Shown here piece by piece: positions 27,555 through 36,793 of a DNA stretch of 64,000 nucleotides. The stretch covers positions 3,286,001-3,350,000 of the forward strand of contig NZ_OZ241356.1 in the NCBI RefSeq assembly GCF_965200405.1. The letters are read 5' to 3'. Made by a program: the position numbers and the translations under genes. The notes below the pieces were generated by a model that saw only the letters and a list, made by a program, of their open reading frames with translations, did no database searches and was not told where the DNA came from. Source of the stretch: Glacieibacterium sp965200405 (GTDB lineage: Bacteria > Pseudomonadota > Alphaproteobacteria > Sphingomonadales > Sphingomonadaceae). Position 1 is the stretch's first letter. Each line of letters begins with the position of its first letter.

Positions 27555-28241
27555 GTGGCAACGCGTGCGCTGGACCAGGCGACTGGCCCGCGGGGGGATA
27601 CCCGCAGCCGTCGATACGACCCGGCGGAAACCCGCCTGCGGGTGCTTGCGGCCGCCAACATGCTGTTCTCCACCAAGGGGTTCGCCGCCACCGGCACTGC
27701 CGACATCGCGCGCGAGGCCGACGTGTCGGAAGGCTCGATCTTCTATCACTTCGGCTCCAAGCAGAACCTGCTGGTCGAGCTCGGCCGCCGCTATGGCGAG
27801 CAGATGATCGAGGCCATTCAGCAGGGCGACGCGCTGGAGGACCTGGAGCCCGGCATCATCATCCCGCGCGTCTTCGAATTCTGCCGCACCAACAGCATGT
27901 GGGAGGCGGTCGCCGTCGTGGCGCCGCAGTCCGGCTGCGACATAGCCCGCGCCAAGCACGACAAGAGCGGCGATGCCGAGCCCTTCTACCACGCCGCCAA
28001 GACCACCACGACGGCATGGATCATCAAGCAGATGACCGTCGCCTTCGCCCGCCGCGGCATCACCGACATCAACATCCCTCTCGCCGGCTCCTTCACCCAC
28101 CACGTCGTCGGCGACGCGATCGAGGCGATCATGAACGCCGACAACGACGCCGACCGCGCCGCGATCGAGGCGGAGACTGTGCGCTTCGTCCGCGCCGCCT
28201 GCGGCTATATCGGCCCCGTCAAGGCGGCTGGCGGCGCGTGA
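27555..28241 (+). CDS. TetR family transcriptional regulator
   Basis: A 228-residue regulator. The N-terminal helix-turn-helix is seen in GTADIAREADVSEGSIFYHFGSK at residues ~54-76; the C-terminal ligand-binding half is unlike any family I recognise. GTG 27555 has AGAAGGA upstream. It diverges from the hydrolase-hpnN operon and overlaps selO by 4 nt (GTGA). It may regulate either side. Confidence 0.92.
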   Translation: MATRALDQATGPRGDTRSRRYDPAETRLRVLAAANMLFSTKGFAATGTADIAREADVSEGSIFYHFGSKQNLLVELGRRYGEQMIEAIQQGDALEDLEPGIIIPRVFEFCRTNSMWEAVAVVAPQSGCDIARAKHDKSGDAEPFYHAAKTTTTAWIIKQMTVAFARRGITDINIPLAGSFTHHVVGDAIEAIMNADNDADRAAIEAETVRFVRAACGYIGPVKAAGGA

Positions 28242-29623
28242 CCGATGCCTTCCGGCCGTCGCGCGCCATCCTCGAACTCGGCCCCGGCTTCTACGACGAG
28301 GTCGCCCCCGCCGACTTCCCGCTGACCATCCCGCGCTTCAGGAACGACCGCGCCGCCGCGAGCATCGGTCTCGACGACCTCGACCCCGCCGCCTGGCTTC
28401 GCCACTTCGGTCGCTTCGAGGCCCTGCCCGGCAGCCTCGAGCACCCGCTGGCGCTGCGCTACCACGGGCACCAGTTCCGCAGCTACAACCCCGAGATCGG
28501 CGACGGCCGCGGCTTCCTGTTCGCCCAGATGACCGACACCGCCGGCCGCCTGATGGACCTCGGCACCAAGGGCTCCGGCCAGACCCCGTACAGCCGCTTC
28601 GGCGACGGCCGCCTGACCTTGAAGGGCGGCGTCCGCGAGATCCTCGCGACCGAGATGCTCGAGGCACTTGGCGCCACCACCTCGCGCACACTGTCGCTGA
28701 TCGAGACCGGCGAGGCCCTGCAGCGCGGCGACGAGCCCTCCCCGACCCGCTCGGCCGTCATGGTCCGCCTCAACCACAGCCACATCCGCTATGGCAGCTT
28801 CCAGCGCCTCGCCGCGCTGCAGGACGCCGGCGGCATGGCGACGCTGACCGACTATGTCCTGCGCCACTATTTCGAGCCCTCGGACACGCCCGCCCCATCA
28901 CCTTATGCGACGCTGATCGACCACGCCGTGACCAATTCCGCCACCCAGGCGGCGCAGTTGATGGCAGCCGGCTTCGTCCACGGCGTCCTCAACACCGACA
29001 ACATCAACATCACCGGCGAGATCTTCGACTTCGGACCCTACCGCTTCGCCCCCGCCTGGGACCCCGACTTCACCGCCGCCTATTTCGACCACAACGGCCT
29101 CTACAGCCTCGGCCGCCAGCCCGAGGCGATGCAGTGGAACGTCTACCAGCTCGCCCTCGCCCTCCGCCTCGTCGCCCCGACCGAGGACCTCGCCCCGGCG
29201 CTCAAGACCTGGCCCGACCGCTTCGACGCTGCGTTCGCCACTGCGATGCTCGCCCGCCTCGGCGTCGTCCCCCGGGACCCCGCCACCGACCTTGCGCTGG
29301 CCCGGAGCATCGAGGCCGCGCTGACCGAGACAACCATGCCCCTTGCCCGCTTCTGGTTCGACTGGCGCGGCGGAACGTTGCGCGGCACGTCACCCGCAGC
29401 CGCGACCTACGCCCTCCCCGCCTTCGCCCCGTTCCTCGCCGCCGTCGCCGACTACGCCCCCGCCGCGCCGCTCGACCATGCCTATTGGTCCGACCCCGAG
29501 CCCTGCGCCCTGCTCATCGACGAGATCGAGGCGATCTGGTCCCGCATCGCCACCGATGACGACTGGTCGACGCTGGAGGGCGAGGTCGTCGCCATCCGCC
29601 GCATGGGCGAGGCGATGCGCTAG
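28238..29623 (+). CDS. selO: Protein adenylyltransferase SelO
   Basis: A 461-residue SelO/YdiU pseudokinase that transfers AMP from ATP to protein hydroxyls and is linked to oxidative stress. Visible motifs are LRYHGHQF, LGTKGSGQTPYSRFGDGR, the catalytic-loop-like HGVLNTDN and the DFG-like DFGPYRF. GTG 28238 overlaps the TetR stop, so the two are probably coexpressed. It belongs to the shorter class of the family and lacks the C-terminal selenocysteine region of eukaryotic members. Confidence 0.95.
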   Translation: MTDAFRPSRAILELGPGFYDEVAPADFPLTIPRFRNDRAAASIGLDDLDPAAWLRHFGRFEALPGSLEHPLALRYHGHQFRSYNPEIGDGRGFLFAQMTDTAGRLMDLGTKGSGQTPYSRFGDGRLTLKGGVREILATEMLEALGATTSRTLSLIETGEALQRGDEPSPTRSAVMVRLNHSHIRYGSFQRLAALQDAGGMATLTDYVLRHYFEPSDTPAPSPYATLIDHAVTNSATQAAQLMAAGFVHGVLNTDNINITGEIFDFGPYRFAPAWDPDFTAAYFDHNGLYSLGRQPEAMQWNVYQLALALRLVAPTEDLAPALKTWPDRFDAAFATAMLARLGVVPRDPATDLALARSIEAALTETTMPLARFWFDWRGGTLRGTSPAAATYALPAFAPFLAAVADYAPAAPLDHAYWSDPEPCALLIDEIEAIWSRIATDDDWSTLEGEVVAIRRMGEAMR

Positions 29624-29692
29624 GAGGACATTTCGCTCGGTCCTCAAGGTCGGAGGATTTCATCTCCTAGTTCCAGCATCGCAAGCCGGTGG

Positions 29693-30376
29693 CTAATTGC
29701 TGGTCTGCTTCGAGGCTTGGTCGACCAAAAGCTGGCGCGCGCAAAGTCCGTTCGGCTGCCACACCTGGGTCAGGGTTGTCGGAGCCTGATGAGCATCGTG
29801 GAGAATAAGAGCGAAGCCGCGGCGCGGGGTCTTTCCGACAGCCATTAGGAGCATAGGCGGCCCTGCGTTGATCATCAGGCTGTTGCCGGGGCCGCGTGCG
29901 ACCTGGACGCCGTCCGGCGTTTCGAGACAGGTGTCACCGCTTAGTGCGTAAAATGCCTCCGGTCCTGAGTGAACATGGAGGGGTGCTGTCGTGCCCGGAT
30001 TGAAGATGGAGCGAAGATACTCAGCCGCGAAAGGAGAGCCTTCGGAAACCGGAAGCGGACCGATCCTGGCAGCGTGCTCGCCGCCAGTGGAACGCCAACC
30101 TGACCTCGCGAGTGTGAAAAGCCAGATCGATCCGAACGACTCCACTATCGCGCTGGTCGGAGTGCTCGCCTGCTTCGCTGCGGCCCTCGATGGAAAACGG
30201 TCGAGATGCCAGAATATCTCACCAGCGGGCAATGACGGAAGTTCCAAGTGCGCGAGGAGGCAGGCCGGCCCCGGTTCTTCAACCGCGCTGCATTGACGTG
30301 TCGTAGCTTGGGCGAAGGTGGCGTTAGGAAATGTAAGTGCTGCCACCGCGGCACAACCGAGAATAATTCCCCGCAT
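29693..30376 (-). CDS. Exported cupin-like hypothetical protein
   Basis: A 227-residue protein with a Sec signal peptide (MRGIILGCAAVAALTFPNATFAQA). The cupin pattern PLHVHSGPEAFYALSGDTCLETPDG and GNSLMINAGPPMLLM suggest one beta-barrel cupin domain with a His metal site. The ATG at 30374-30376 has GAAGGA upstream; a longer upstream reading is rejected. Substrate unknown. GC is a little lower than in neighbours. It converges on selO. Confidence 0.72.
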   Translation of the reverse strand: MRGIILGCAAVAALTFPNATFAQATTRQCSAVEEPGPACLLAHLELPSLPAGEIFWHLDRFPSRAAAKQASTPTSAIVESFGSIWLFTLARSGWRSTGGEHAARIGPLPVSEGSPFAAEYLRSIFNPGTTAPLHVHSGPEAFYALSGDTCLETPDGVQVARGPGNSLMINAGPPMLLMAVGKTPRRGFALILHDAHQAPTTLTQVWQPNGLCARQLLVDQASKQTSN

Positions 30377-30704
30377 GTCGTATCCTTCGATGGAACGCGC
30401 GTGAGCATGTCTAGCTATAGCAAGCGTGACAACCCACCCTGATCTCTGCAATTTGGCGGTACCGGTCGTTAAAACCTCATCTGGATCGTAATGGTTGACC
30501 GCACCACAGTCGATGTCACCCCTGCGCAAGCCGGGACCTGGTTGCAGTACCAGCTTGGGCTACAATTTGGAATGCAGCTGGGTCCCTGCGTTCGCCAGAC
30601 GGTAGTTGGAGGACGGAGCTAACTATGTCAGCTGCGGCCATCTGTCGGCGTCCCTTTCCATCCCGCCTACCACATGCCACTCCACCCGCAGGGGAGACCA
30701 CGCC
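30377..30704. other. Intergenic region without visible gene
   Basis: 328 bp between the divergent cupin-like and enoyl-CoA hydratase genes. No convincing coding frame, RNA or hairpin with T-tract is seen. It must contain the promoters of both genes, which I cannot place with confidence. Confidence 0.6.
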
Positions 30705-31469
30705 ATGACCCACCTGATCCAGACCATCTTCGCCGACGGCATCGCGGAAATCCGCTTCAACCGGCCGGACAAGAAGAACGCCATCCTCGTCGAGATGTAC
30801 GCCGCGCTGCGCGACGCCATCCGCGTCGCCGAGATCGATCCGTCGATCCGCGTCATCCTGTTCACCGCGGCGGGCGACAGCTTCACGGCGGGCAATGACC
30901 TCAAGGACTTCCTGGCGCCGCGCGGCTCGGAGGCCGAACCGCCGGTCACCGGCTTCCTCAACGCCATCGCCACCGCCGAGAAGCCGATGATCGCCGCGGT
31001 GCGCGGCAATGCGGTCGGCGTCGGCACCACCATGCTGCTGCACTGCGACCTGGTGCTGGCCAGCCCGGAGGCGCAGCTGCAGGTGCCGTTCGTCAACCTC
31101 GGACTGGTGCCGGAGGCGGCGAGTTCGCTGCTGCTGCCGCGCCTGCTCGGCCACCAGCGCGCTGCGGCCCTGGTGCTGCTCGGCGAGCGGCTGGGTGCCG
31201 CCGAAGCGCTGGCCGCCGGGCTGGTCTATCGGGTCGTGCCGCTCGCCGACCTCGATACCGAGGCGCGCGCCGTCGCCGCTCGGCTGGCAGCGCAAGCGCC
31301 GACCGCGGTGCGCCTGTCGAAGCGACTGCTCAAGCGTGCGCCCGAGAGTGTCGCCGACCGCATGGCCGAGGAGGGCAAGCACTTTGCCGCGCAGCTCCAG
31401 TCCGCCGAGGTCAAGGAAGCCATCGGCGCGTTCTTCGAGAAGCGCCCGGCAGATTTTTCGCGAATTTAG
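30705..31469 (+). CDS. Enoyl-CoA hydratase/isomerase
   Basis: A 254-residue crotonase-fold protein. The oxyanion hole regions FTAGNDLKDFL and AVRGNAVGVGTTMLLHCDLVLAS and a catalytic-region SLVPEAASS-type segment (NLGLVPEAASSLLLPR) are present. It hydrates or isomerises enoyl-CoA esters; the exact substrate is unclear. ATG 30705 has GGGGAG upstream. It stands alone, with a repeat-rich region after it. Confidence 0.92.
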   Translation: MTHLIQTIFADGIAEIRFNRPDKKNAILVEMYAALRDAIRVAEIDPSIRVILFTAAGDSFTAGNDLKDFLAPRGSEAEPPVTGFLNAIATAEKPMIAAVRGNAVGVGTTMLLHCDLVLASPEAQLQVPFVNLGLVPEAASSLLLPRLLGHQRAAALVLLGERLGAAEALAAGLVYRVVPLADLDTEARAVAARLAAQAPTAVRLSKRLLKRAPESVADRMAEEGKHFAAQLQSAEVKEAIGAFFEKRPADFSRI

Positions 31470-31799
31470 TCGAACATCTGCATCCAACGCGCAGGTCCAC
31501 CCGTACTTTCGATCACTCCATGCCGGCAGCCTGCAACCCTGTGCAGGGCACCCGGAGCGAGGCCGGACCGGGCGTATTTGCAGCGTTTCGCAGCGCCCGG
31601 TCCGCACTGTTCCCTAGCGAACTGCGAGTGGCGAGGGAGCCGGGGTGCAGCCCGACCCGAGTTCGGGATTGTCCCCTCCCCGGGCCGCGCAAATGCGCGT
31701 CTCTCGCCCTCCCCCGGTGGGGTTAAGGGCTCGGGTCACTTGCCCGCAGCAGCGCCGCACCGGGTGGCAGCGTTCCACGCCATGTTGTAGAGCCACGCC
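31470..31799. other. Repeat-rich intergenic region
   Basis: 330 bp between the enoyl-CoA hydratase and the arginine-catabolism operon. It holds an 11-bp perfect hairpin (CGGACCGGGCG at 31564-31574 with its complement at 31594-31604, 19-nt loop, no T-tract) and the dispersed repeat R4. No gene is seen. Confidence 0.7.
31661..31735. repeat. Dispersed repeat copy R4
   Basis: A ~75-nt element (GTTCGGGATTGTCCCCTCCC... GTCTCTCGCCCTCCCCC ...TTAAG) that matches the reverse complement of R3 downstream of hpnM, with a shortened 3' hairpin arm. Confidence 0.75.
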
Positions 31800-33020
31800 A
31801 TGCCGTCGCTTTCCCCCCAAGAAGCTGCCGTGCTCGACGCGGTGGCCGTGTCCCGGCCGCTGATGCTGGAGCGCATCCTGCGCTGGGCGGCGATCAATTC
31901 GGGCAGCCGCAACCTCGCGGGACTGGCGCAGATGGCGGACGAGCTGACCGCCGCGTTCGCGCCGCTCGGCACGGTCCGACTGCTCGCCCCGACCGCCGTC
32001 GAAGCCGTTGCCGCCGATGGCAGCCGCCAGCCGCTCGCGCATGGGCGCAACCTTCATGTCGTGCTGCGCCCCGACGCCCCGGTGCGCGTCCTGCTGACCG
32101 GGCACATGGACACGGTGTTCGCCGTCGACCATCCGTTCCACGCCTGTCGCTGGCTCGACGACGACACACTTAACGGTCCGGGCACCGCCGACATGAAGGG
32201 CGGCATCGCGGTCATGCTGGCGGCGCTGACCGCCGTCGAGGCCTCGCCGGTCGCCGACCGCATCGGCTGGGAAATCGTCATCAACAGCGACGAGGAAGTG
32301 TCGTCGCTCGGCTCCGGCGCGTTGCTGGCGGAGGCGGCGCGGCGCTGTCACCTCGGCCTGACCTATGAACCCGCCCTGCCCGACGGCACGCTGGCCGGCG
32401 GGCGCAAGGGCAGCGGCAATTTCTCGGCCACCGTGCGCGGCCGCGCCGCCCATGCGGGTCGCGAGATCGAGCTGGGGCGCAACGCCGTGCTGGCCGCCGG
32501 CGACCTGGCGCTGCGGCTGGCGGCGCTGATGCGCGCTCATCCCGGGGTTTCGGTGAACCCGGCGAAGATCGACGGAGGCGGGCCCAACAACATCGTCCCA
32601 GACCTGGCGGTGCTGCGCTTCAACGTGCGCCCGACGACGCCAGCCGAACAGGTCGCGGTAGCGGCGGCGATCGACGCGCTGGTCGCGGCCGTCGCGACGG
32701 AACACGACGTCGCCATCGAGCTCGACGGCAGCTTTGCGCGGCCGCCCAAGCCGATGGACGCCAACCAGTTGCGGCTGTTCGAGCTGGTCCGCGACTGTGG
32801 CAGCGACCTCGGGCTGGCGATCGGCTGGCGCGACACCGGCGGGGTCTGCGACGGCAACAATCTTGCCGCTACGGGGTTGGCAGTGGTCGACACCCTGGGG
32901 CCGCGGGGCGGGTCCATCCACTCGTCGGAGGAGTATCTGTGCACCGACAGCCTGGTCGAACGCGCGCAACTGTCGGCGCTGCTGCTGATGCGCGTCGCCG
33001 CCTCGGGCTGGGTTCGCTGA
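31800..33020 (+). CDS. M20 family metallohydrolase in arginine catabolism operon
   Basis: A 406-residue M20 (ArgE/DapE/CPG2-like) dizinc hydrolase. Metal and catalytic residues appear in LLTGHMDTVF (His102, Asp104), GTADMKGG and INSDEEV; the dimerisation domain (GSGNFSATVRGRAAHAGR) follows. It opens the operon with astA, astD and astB. No M14-type astE is present in the window. Cleaving succinylglutamate in place of AstE is inferred from position and from DapE-like use of succinyl amides. Confidence 0.87.
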   Translation: MPSLSPQEAAVLDAVAVSRPLMLERILRWAAINSGSRNLAGLAQMADELTAAFAPLGTVRLLAPTAVEAVAADGSRQPLAHGRNLHVVLRPDAPVRVLLTGHMDTVFAVDHPFHACRWLDDDTLNGPGTADMKGGIAVMLAALTAVEASPVADRIGWEIVINSDEEVSSLGSGALLAEAARRCHLGLTYEPALPDGTLAGGRKGSGNFSATVRGRAAHAGREIELGRNAVLAAGDLALRLAALMRAHPGVSVNPAKIDGGGPNNIVPDLAVLRFNVRPTTPAEQVAVAAAIDALVAAVATEHDVAIELDGSFARPPKPMDANQLRLFELVRDCGSDLGLAIGWRDTGGVCDGNNLAATGLAVVDTLGPRGGSIHSSEEYLCTDSLVERAQLSALLLMRVAASGWVR

Positions 33021-33042
33021 TGTGCCTGAAGGTCCGGATCCG

Positions 33043-34062
33043 ATGAGCTGGCACGTCCGCCCCGCCTGCCTGGGCGACCTCGACGCGTTCGAGGCGCTGG
33101 CGATGATGACCGGCGGCGGCTTCACCAGCCTGCCGCAGGACCGCGGTGCGCTGACCGCCCGGCTGGCGCGCTCCGACGCGGCGTTCGCGACCGCGGTGAC
33201 GACGCCGCTCGACGAATTGTACATCCTGGTGCTGGAGCAGGCCGCGACCGGGCGGATCGGCGGGACGGCGGTGGTGTTCAGCCGGATCGGGGCCAACTGC
33301 CCCTTCTATTCGTACAAATTGGGCAATCTGCAGCAGGTATCGCGCGAGTTGGGCCGGGTATTCTCGATCCAGACGCTCAACCTGACCAGCGATCACGACG
33401 GCGCCAGCGAGGTCGGCGGGCTGTTCCTGCACCCCGACCTGCGCACCGGCGGGCTGGGGCGGTTGCTGGCGCGCAGCCGCTACCTGTTCATCGCGCAGAA
33501 CCGCGCGCATTTCGGCGACAAGCTGCTGGCGGAGCTGCGCGGCGTGCTCGACGATGATGGCGGGTCACCGTTCTGGGACGGGCTGGGCGCCAAGTTCTTC
33601 GGCATGAGCTTCCAGGAAGCGGACAAGTTCAATGGCTTGCAGGGCAACCAGTTCATCGCCGACCTGATGCCCAAGCACCCGGTCTACACCGCCCTGCTCA
33701 GCGACGAGGCCCGCGCCGTCATCGGCCACTGCCACCCGCGCGGCCGCCCTGCCCTGGCGATGCTGGAAGCCGAGGGATTTCAATATGATGGCTATGTCGA
33801 TATCTTCGACGGCGGGCCGACCGTGACGGCCCGCACCGACGCCGTGAAGACGATCCGCAACAGCCGCGTCGATCCGGTCGCCAGCCTGGTCGACGACGCC
33901 GCGGGGCTCGATCGCGGCCTGCTGGCGGCGGGCAAGCTCCACGATTTCCGCAGCTGGATCGGCCATTCCAGAGTCACCGGCGGGGCGCTGTCGCTGCCGG
34001 CCGGGGAGGCGGAATTGATGAATGTTTCCATCGGAGACGAGGTACGCCATGTCGCCTTCTGA
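33043..34062 (+). CDS. astA: Arginine N-succinyltransferase
   Basis: A ~339-residue AstA that succinylates L-arginine with succinyl-CoA, the first step of the AST pathway. The start MSWHVRPACLGDLDAFEAL and the SEVGGLFLHPDLRTGGLGRLLARSRYLF core are diagnostic. ATG 33043 is used; GTG 33022, two nt after the upstream stop, is an alternative. Its end overlaps astD by 14 nt. Confidence 0.95.
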   Translation: MSWHVRPACLGDLDAFEALAMMTGGGFTSLPQDRGALTARLARSDAAFATAVTTPLDELYILVLEQAATGRIGGTAVVFSRIGANCPFYSYKLGNLQQVSRELGRVFSIQTLNLTSDHDGASEVGGLFLHPDLRTGGLGRLLARSRYLFIAQNRAHFGDKLLAELRGVLDDDGGSPFWDGLGAKFFGMSFQEADKFNGLQGNQFIADLMPKHPVYTALLSDEARAVIGHCHPRGRPALAMLEAEGFQYDGYVDIFDGGPTVTARTDAVKTIRNSRVDPVASLVDDAAGLDRGLLAAGKLHDFRSWIGHSRVTGGALSLPAGEAELMNVSIGDEVRHVAF

Positions 34063-35458
34063 CCTGATCTCGACCGATCCCTGCACCGGCGAAATCGTCT
34101 GGGCCGGCAGCACCGGCGACCCTGCCGCCGCGGTGGGCGCCGCCCGCGCCGCCTTCCCCGGCTGGGCCCGCACCCCGCTCGCCGACCGCATCGCCATCGC
34201 CCACGCCTTCCAGGCCGTCGTCCGCGACCGCGCCGAGGACTTCGCCCGCCTCATCTCGCGCGAAACCGGAAAACCGCTGTGGGAAACCCGCACCGAAGTC
34301 GCCAGCGTCATCGCCAAAGTCGACATCTCGATCCTCGCCCAAGCCGAACGCGCCGGCACCCGAACCGGCGAAGTCGCTGGAATCAAACAGGTTTTACGCC
34401 ACAAACCGCACGGCGTCCTGGCTGTCCTAGGTCCTTATAATTTTCCAGCCCACCTCCCAAATGGCCATATTCTTCCGGCCCTCCTCGCCGGCAACACCAT
34501 CGTTTTCAAACCCTCCGAACACACTCCCGCCGTCGCCGCCTTCATGGCCGACTGCTGGACCGCCGCCGGCCTCCCACAAAATGTCCTGACCGTCGTCCAA
34601 GGCGCCGGCGAAACCGGCCGCGCCCTCGCCGGCAACCCCGACATCGACGGCCTGCTGTTCACCGGCTCCCCATCCACCGGCGCCGCCCTCGCCCGCCAGT
34701 TCGCCGAAACCCCATGGAAAATCCTCGCCTTGGAGATGGGCGGCAACAATCCCCTGATCGTCTGGGACATTCCACCTGGCCAACTAGACGCTGCCGCGGC
34801 GTTGATCGTCCAGTCAGCCTATCTTTCCGCTGGTCAACGCTGCACCTGCGCCCGACGGCTCATCGTCGGCCCGAACTCACGATCGTTAATCGAGCGCTTA
34901 TCCGCATTGATCGACAAGATGATAGTCGGCGCACCATTTGACGACCCTCAGCCTTTCATGGGGCCGGTGATCGATGTAACTGCAGCTCTTCGACTACAGG
35001 ACAGCTTCGCATCGCTGATCGGTCGTGGCGCCGAGGTGCTCAGACCCCTTGCACGTCGTGACGATCGACCGTTGCTGACGCCCGGACTTATCGATGTGAC
35101 CAACGTCCAAGATCGTGCGGACACAGAGTTCTTTGGCCCTCTACTGCAGTTGATCAAGGTGAACGATTTCGATGCCGCTCTGACAGAAGCGAATGATACG
35201 CGTTTTGGCTTGGCAGCTAGTCTGATTGGTGGAGATGCAGCGCTTTACGATTACTTCTGGACGAACAGCCGGGCAGGCGTGGTCAATTGGAATCGTCCGA
35301 CGAACGGCGCCGCATCCAATGCGCCATTCGGAGGCGTAGGGTTGAGTGGAAACCATCGGCCGAGCGCCTACTACGCTGCTGACTACGTCGCTTGGCCCGT
35401 CGCCAGTCTGGAGGCTGACAGTTTGGAGGGATCGATATTCACGGGTTTAAAGAAATGA
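34049..35458 (+). CDS. astD: Succinylglutamate semialdehyde dehydrogenase
   Basis: A 469-residue aldehyde dehydrogenase of the AST pathway. The AstD-specific LGPYNFPAHLPNGHI, the NAD-site FTGSPSTGAAL, the Glu-bearing LEMGGNNPLIV and the catalytic Cys in SAGQRCTCARR (Cys265) are visible. The ATG 34049 follows GGAGACGAGG. From about 34,400 on, base composition and codon use become less GC-rich than in astA, a trend that continues into astB. Confidence 0.96.
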   Translation: MSPSDLISTDPCTGEIVWAGSTGDPAAAVGAARAAFPGWARTPLADRIAIAHAFQAVVRDRAEDFARLISRETGKPLWETRTEVASVIAKVDISILAQAERAGTRTGEVAGIKQVLRHKPHGVLAVLGPYNFPAHLPNGHILPALLAGNTIVFKPSEHTPAVAAFMADCWTAAGLPQNVLTVVQGAGETGRALAGNPDIDGLLFTGSPSTGAALARQFAETPWKILALEMGGNNPLIVWDIPPGQLDAAAALIVQSAYLSAGQRCTCARRLIVGPNSRSLIERLSALIDKMIVGAPFDDPQPFMGPVIDVTAALRLQDSFASLIGRGAEVLRPLARRDDRPLLTPGLIDVTNVQDRADTEFFGPLLQLIKVNDFDAALTEANDTRFGLAASLIGGDAALYDYFWTNSRAGVVNWNRPTNGAASNAPFGGVGLSGNHRPSAYYAADYVAWPVASLEADSLEGSIFTGLKK

Positions 35459-36711
35459 TCCGGGAGATCAATTTCGACGGGCTGATTGGGCCGACGCATA
35501 ATTACGCGGGTCTGAGCCTTGGCAATCTGGCGAGCGCTAGTAATGCGGGCGGTGTCTCTGGCCCAAGGTCGGCGGCGCTGCAAGGTCTTGGCAAGATGCG
35601 AGCCTGTCTTGATCTGGGACTGACGCAGGGTTTGCTGGTGCCTCCCGAGCGGCCTGCTGGCAGATGGCTGAACAGCCTCGGATTGAGTGAGGTGGCGGCC
35701 TCGAAGGAAGATCCGAAGCTGTTCGGCCAAGCGATGTCGGCCTCGAGCATGTGGGCGGCGAACGCCGCGACGGTGGCGCCTGCGTCGGATGCCGAAGACG
35801 GCAAGTGTCACCTGACGGTCGCGAACTTGTCGACGATGGTACATCGGAGCTTGGAACACTGGGAGACGGAGGCGCAACTCAGGGTGGCGTTCGCCGATCC
35901 CAGCTTTGTTGTTCATGGGCCGGTGCCGGGCGGTTTCGGGGATGAGGGAGCGGCCAATCATATGCGGTTGGCGGGGCGGCACGATGAGGCTGGGGTCGAG
36001 ATTTTTGTTTTTGGGGAGGATGGGGGAAAGTATCCGGCGCGACAAAATCGAAGGGCGTCGGAGGCGGTGGCGAGATTGTCGGGGCTGGACCTGGAGCGGA
36101 CGATGTTCGTGAGGCAGTCGAGCAGGGCGATCGAGGCCGGGGCGTTTCATAACGATGTAGTGGCGGTGGCGAATGAGAATGTCTTGTTTGCTCATGAGTT
36201 GGCGTTTGAAAATTCGCGTGATGAATATGAGAAGTTGGAGCGAATTTTTCCGGAATTGGTGATTGTCGAGGTTCCTGAGGAAGTTGTTAGTTTAAGTGAG
36301 GCAATTCAGACGTATCTGTTCAATTCGCAACTGGTTACTTTAGCGGATGGTTCGATGTGCTTGATATTGCCCGAGGAGTGTCGGGAGAGTGCGGCGGTTT
36401 CGGGGTATCTGAGGGGGTTGCTGGCGGGCAATACGCCGATCCGGCGGGTCGAGTACGTCGAGGTGCGGGAGTCGATGCGGAACGGCGGCGGGCCGGCGTG
36501 CCTGAGGCTGCGGGTGGTGGCTGATCCGGCGAAGGTGGACCAGCGGTTCATGCTGGATCATGGCAAGATCGACCGGTTGAGCGAGGTCGTTTCCAGGTCT
36601 TGGCCGGAGAGCATCGCGCCAGACCAGCTGGGAGATCCAGGGCTTTGGGCGCAGGCGCGGACGGCGCGGGCGGCGCTGCTGGCGGAGCTTGGGCTGACCG
36701 GCGCGCTATAG
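35455..36711 (+). CDS. astB: N-succinylarginine dihydrolase
   Basis: A 418-residue AstB of the amidinotransferase-fold family, which converts succinylarginine to succinylornithine plus CO2 and two ammonia. The N-terminus REINFDGLIGPTHNYAGLS, His232 in EAGAFHNDVVAVAN and the nucleophile Cys349 in GGGPACLRLRV are all seen. The ATG overlaps the astD stop. Much of the gene uses AT-ended codons (including TTA) unlike its neighbours; the last ~80 codons return to GC-rich usage. Confidence 0.96.
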   Translation: MIREINFDGLIGPTHNYAGLSLGNLASASNAGGVSGPRSAALQGLGKMRACLDLGLTQGLLVPPERPAGRWLNSLGLSEVAASKEDPKLFGQAMSASSMWAANAATVAPASDAEDGKCHLTVANLSTMVHRSLEHWETEAQLRVAFADPSFVVHGPVPGGFGDEGAANHMRLAGRHDEAGVEIFVFGEDGGKYPARQNRRASEAVARLSGLDLERTMFVRQSSRAIEAGAFHNDVVAVANENVLFAHELAFENSRDEYEKLERIFPELVIVEVPEEVVSLSEAIQTYLFNSQLVTLADGSMCLILPEECRESAAVSGYLRGLLAGNTPIRRVEYVEVRESMRNGGGPACLRLRVVADPAKVDQRFMLDHGKIDRLSEVVSRSWPESIAPDQLGDPGLWAQARTARAALLAELGLTGAL

Positions 36712-36793
36712 GTCGGCGGCCGGATCGAAGCGCCCTTCGACGCGAGGCGAACCGCTCGTCACCAGCGGTGCGCGTTCCCCGAGCTGAGTAGCG

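Noticed and set aside
27899..28237. N-terminal extension of SelO
   Set aside because: It lies inside the TetR gene in another frame and is Arg/His-rich; the GTGA overlap start fits the family.
31564..31604. 11-bp perfect hairpin as a terminator of the enoyl-CoA hydratase gene
   Set aside because: It is about 95 nt past the stop, has a 19-nt loop and no T-tract; more likely part of the repeat-rich DNA.
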